Below are positions 6,041 through 8,029 of a DNA stretch of 8,029 bases, piece by piece. Under the pieces are notes generated by a model that ran no database searches, was not told where the DNA came from, and was given only the letters and a program-made list of their open reading frames with translations. How positions within the stretch are numbered: the stretch's first letter is position 1; each line of letters begins with the position of its first letter. The DNA comes from an uncultured Bacilli bacterium (GTDB lineage: Bacteria > Bacillota_I > Bacilli_A > RF39 > UBA660): the NCBI GenBank assembly GCA_934098515.1, contig CAKOOK010000021.1:1-8029 (forward strand), read 5' to 3'. The position numbers and the translations under genes were made by a program.

Positions 6041-6458
6041 ACTGGCACATGTCATCACCATAATACATAGTATAATCCCCAACATAAATATCTTTATTTC
6101 CATTAAGAGTGCCACACATAAGTACACTTAAATCATACTCATCAGACGAATATAACAAAGAGCCGCCATCATCATAACTAATCCCCTCACCAAGAAGACT
6201 TGTTATCTCACTAATCTCTCCATCACTCTTAACAAACTCTTTTAAAGTATATTTCTTACCATTAGACCTATAATAAACATCCTTTAAATTAGTCTCCATA
6301 TAAATATCTTGACCTTCCATCTCAAGATACTTATTAAACTCCTGCACTACTGCCTCTCCATCCTTTGATACACTTAATATAGCACCATCATCAACTTCTT
6401 CCTTAGAACATCCAACAACCAAAACAAGCACCCCAAATAAACATAATAACTTTTTCAT
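6039..6458 (-). CDS. Small lipoprotein of unknown function
   Basis: The 139-residue protein begins with a clear lipoprotein signal, MKKLLCLFGVLVLVVGC, with Cys17 following the lipobox VVG. The mature part is acidic with no family I recognise. Two cysteines near the C-terminus (Cys115 and Cys138) bracket an aromatic, glycine-rich stretch (DIYVGDYTMYYGDD) and could form a disulphide outside the cell. A good AGGAAAGGA ribosome site precedes ATG 6456-6458. It has its own promoter and terminator, so it forms a separate unit between the putative DGR target gene and trmB. Cell-surface location is inferred from the signal; function is unknown. Confidence 0.82.
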   Translation of the reverse strand: MKKLLCLFGVLVLVVGCSKEEVDDGAILSVSKDGEAVVQEFNKYLEMEGQDIYMETNLKDVYYRSNGKKYTLKEFVKSDGEISEITSLLGEGISYDDGGSLLYSSDEYDLSVLMCGTLNGNKDIYVGDYTMYYGDDMCQ

Positions 6459-6479
6459 AAAGCATCCTTTCCTAAATAT

Positions 6480-6508
6480 ATTCTATCATAATCCCTACTC
6501 ATCAACAA
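6480..6508 (-). promoter_or_regulatory. Promoter of the small lipoprotein gene
   Basis: On the minus strand TAGAAT (6480-6485) lies 17 bases after a poor -35, TTGTTG (6503-6508). It sits immediately after the terminator of the gene upstream, as expected for a separately transcribed gene. Confidence 0.5.
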
Positions 6509-6509
6509 T

Positions 6510-6559
6510 AAAAAAACTAATAGAAACCATCAACTTATACATTGTCATTTCTATCAGTT
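6510..6559 (-). terminator. Rho-independent terminator of the DGR-target-like gene
   Basis: On the minus strand a 12-bp stem with one G-T pair (6548-6559 with 6515-6526, AACTGATAGAAA / TTTCTATTAGTT) closes a 21-base loop. A run of seven T follows at 6510-6516. It ends transcription of the large gene to the right, 67 bases after its stop. The 6560-6625 segment between stop and stem holds no gene. Confidence 0.75.
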
Positions 6560-6621
6560 CTAACTATAACATTTATATTAATCTAATTTATTCTCAGACA
6601 CGGTTAATTGAATAGCCACTA

Positions 6622-6637
6622 AAAGTTAAATAACTTT
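6622..6637. repeat. Inverted repeat at the stop codon of the DGR-target-like gene
   Basis: AAAGTTA (6622-6628) and TAACTTT (6631-6637) are perfect 7-bp arms separated by AA. It has no T-run after it on the coding strand and is AT-rich, so it is not a terminator by itself. Confidence 0.4.
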
Positions 6638-8029
6638 GTATGGGGAACTACTGGTACCATCTCCAGTTACGTCGGTCGTCGATTTAAGAGAAATTGAAGG
6701 GCGGACTCCGATGAAGTCGTTCACCATGCCGTAGAGGAAGTAGCCACTGCCGCGAACATGCCAAACGCTAGCCCAGTCACCAGCGAAGTAGAACGGAGAC
6801 AAGGACCACCAAGAATTACTAGTAGCATTTTCTTGTAAATATGTAGTAGTATTTTCTAATCCATAAGCATATCCTGCATATGCTAACTCATCAGCAGTTA
6901 TTAAGCCTACTCTTGATGTTATTTTACTAAATTCTCCATCACATTTCAAACTTGGACCCGTGCCGCCAGCACTATTACTCATACTTACTAATCTTTGAGT
7001 AGCACCATAATATGTTTTATTTGTACCATATCCTAATCCTGTTACTTTTTTTGCAGGTGTCCATGGATTGTAAGTTTTATCCGTTACATTTGTTTTATCA
7101 TTACACCATACAGTATCAGTTATTTTATCAGCATAATCTGATAGATTATTATTATACCATGTTTCTAGATTTGTAAGTATTGTACTATTATTAGTATTTG
7201 CATGTGTAGCTTCATATGTACTAGAACCTGGTGTTCCATACTTAAATCCTACATAAGCATTGTCATCGTTATTTTTATTAAATGCACTCCAATATGCTCC
7301 ACCAGAGTATCCAAATGCTGCACTAGCACTATTATTTGCAGAATCACAAGGATTAGCTACTTTTTTAGTATTATCATTATGTAAGATAAGTTTTACTGAG
7401 CCATCTCCGCTAATTCTTACTATTCTCCAGCACTTATTAGCAAACTCTACATAGTTATTTTTAACTGCTCCTCTAAAATAATAAGATGTACCATAATCAT
7501 CTTCTGTACTTGCTAGTAAAGCCTCAGTTGTATTTTTATTTGAAGTTATTAGTTTATATGTAAAACTATCTTGAGTAGCACTTACTACATAATATACTCT
7601 ACTTAAATAAGTTGTATTTTGCATTTTACCAGCCACACTTGAACCAGTATTCGGAATATAATCACTTGCAAGGTACTTTCCAACTAAACTTGAATATGAA
7701 TTAGCATATGTATCACTTGTTACTGCTGCTCCAGTTAAATTAAACTTAGTACCATTTGCTTCGTATCCAGTACCATAAGTTATATAATATGCTTGATATT
7801 TTGAATCTACATTTGCGGTCGATGTAGTTGTCACATCATCTAAGGCATATGCACTTACTTCTTTTCCTGGAGTAGTAATTGGAGCCTTAACTTCATTATT
7901 ATATAATACTAATTCTGATAATTTTCCATTAGTTTTAGGTGCTTTAGCACTCGTTATCTCTACATGAGCACTAAATGCTGCTCCTTGATTTGCATTTTGA
8001 CTAGTTGCCTTTTTAGGATAATATATCTT
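6626..8029 (-). CDS. Large surface-type protein with C-terminal DGR-like variable domain (5' end cut by window edge)
   Basis: The frame stays open from TAA 6626-6628 to the right edge: 467 residues are visible and the true start lies outside. A GTG at 7832-7834 can be read as a start, but the frame continues upstream in the same style (YYPKKATSQNANQGAAFSAHVEI), so it is internal. The visible part is rich in Ser, Thr, Asn, Gly and Tyr, as in exported proteins. A middle block reads NYVEFANKCWRIVRISGDGS, a pattern I associate with surface proteins of gut Firmicutes. Four cysteines (in KCWR, NPCD, VWCND, LKCDG) may pair outside the cell. The C-terminal domain has RVGLITADELAYAG, then WWSLSP (407-412), a variable stretch (413-440), then GVRPSISLK and the tail GDGTSSSPYKVI. 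The arrangement suggests a C-type-lectin-like fold used for ligand display by DGRs. Signal peptide and anchor, if any, are not visible. Confidence 0.85.
   Translation of the reverse strand, partial: KIYYPKKATSQNANQGAAFSAHVEITSAKAPKTNGKLSELVLYNNEVKAPITTPGKEVSAYALDDVTTTSTANVDSKYQAYYITYGTGYEANGTKFNLTGAAVTSDTYANSYSSLVGKYLASDYIPNTGSSVAGKMQNTTYLSRVYYVVSATQDSFTYKLITSNKNTTEALLASTEDDYGTSYYFRGAVKNNYVEFANKCWRIVRISGDGSVKLILHNDNTKKVANPCDSANNSASAAFGYSGGAYWSAFNKNNDDNAYVGFKYGTPGSSTYEATHANTNNSTILTNLETWYNNNLSDYADKITDTVWCNDKTNVTDKTYNPWTPAKKVTGLGYGTNKTYYGATQRLVSMSNSAGGTGPSLKCDGEFSKITSRVGLITADELAYAGYAYGLENTTTYLQENATSNSWWSLSPFYFAGDWASVWHVRGSGYFLYGMVNDFIGVRPSISLKSTTDVTGDGTSSSPYKVI
6650..6667. repeat. Short inverted repeat at the 3' end of the variable region
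   Basis: ACTGG (6650-6654) and CCAGT (6663-6667) flank an 8-base loop, overlapping the palindrome GGTACC (6653-6658). In studied DGRs a hairpin or cruciform just after the homing signal helps target recognition, and the position is suitable, but the stem is short. Confidence 0.4.
6664..6811 (-). other. Putative DGR variable region (VR)
   Basis: Coding-strand GC jumps to about 55% here against about 33% in the preceding 60 bases of the same gene. In the 28 codons at 6710-6793 only 12 of 84 coding-strand bases are A while 26 are T, and 17 codons have the form NNC. This is what remains when AAC-rich template codons are rewritten at adenines by a retroelement reverse transcriptase. Invariant anchors WWSLSP and GVRP flank positions that fit the family pattern P-x-x-F-x-G-x-x-A-x-V-W-x-V-x-G-x-G (pattern recalled, not searched). 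The GC-rich style continues past GVRP to about 6664, where the initiation-of-homing signal would be expected. No template copy is visible in the window. Confidence 0.75.

Noticed and set aside
6480..6625. Template repeat or small RNA of a DGR downstream of the variable gene
   Set aside because: The segment holds a terminator hairpin and AT-rich sequence but nothing resembling the WWSLSP...GVRP coding sequence on either strand.
7202..7454. Two overlapping open frames of about 60 codons on the plus strand
   Set aside because: They lie antisense to the large surface-type gene, whose repetitive low-stop composition opens frames on the other strand; no ribosome site or family pattern.
7832..7834. 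GTG as the true start of the large C-terminal gene
   Set aside because: The frame stays open a further 65 codons to the window edge with the same amino-acid style and no signal peptide or ribosome site at the GTG, so it is an internal valine codon.
1..8029. Alternative genetic code with TGA as tryptophan, given the low GC
   Set aside because: All checked tryptophans in trmB, fic and the variable region are TGG and genes have normal lengths with the standard code. The lack of TGA stops among so few genes (all end in TAA or TAG) is not evidence by itself.

Overview
This is a low-GC stretch of what looks like a Bacillota chromosome (roughly 30% GC). The classic Shine-Dalgarno sites, lipoprotein signals, a RecX of Firmicutes type and the surface-protein family at the right end suggest an uncultured gut Bacilli or Erysipelotrichia/RF39-like lineage. 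The taxon is an inference from gene style, not from a marker gene. The standard code fits: tryptophans are TGG and no gene needs TGA read-through. Most genes lie on the minus strand; only the HIT gene is on the plus strand.

Left third (1-2550): a three-gene polar amino-acid ABC importer is transcribed leftwards as substrate-binding lipoprotein, then permease, then ATPase. The last gene runs off the left edge. The importer has a good promoter at 2098-2127. A small HIT-family protein (2182-2550) is divergent from it and ends in a strong bidirectional terminator.

Middle (2571-3729): a single-gene unit encodes a Fic AMP-transferase-like protein with a C-terminal winged helix. Its promoter is covered by four copies of a 9-bp half-site (TGATGCAGA or a near match). 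These are arranged symmetrically at about 21-bp steps around the -10 box, which looks like an autoregulatory operator. The unit is bracketed by two nearly identical 32-bp terminator sequences and uses AAA for lysine where its same-strand neighbour recX uses AAG, suggesting a later insertion.

Right of that (3702-5984): a tight overlapping operon, trmB, then a pentapeptide-repeat protein, then recX, then a small two-helix membrane protein, is driven by a promoter at 5990-6018. It is preceded by a small lipoprotein gene with its own promoter and terminator.

Right end (6510-8029): the 3' part of a large surface-type protein gene runs off the right edge. Its last 60 codons switch abruptly from about 33% GC to about 55% GC. 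They are poor in adenine on the coding strand, dominated by NNC codons, and read as WWSLSP...GVRP. These are hallmarks of a variable region (VR) written by a diversity-generating retroelement (DGR). No reverse transcriptase, template repeat or accessory (Avd) gene is visible, so the retroelement must lie outside the window. This is the most interesting element here.
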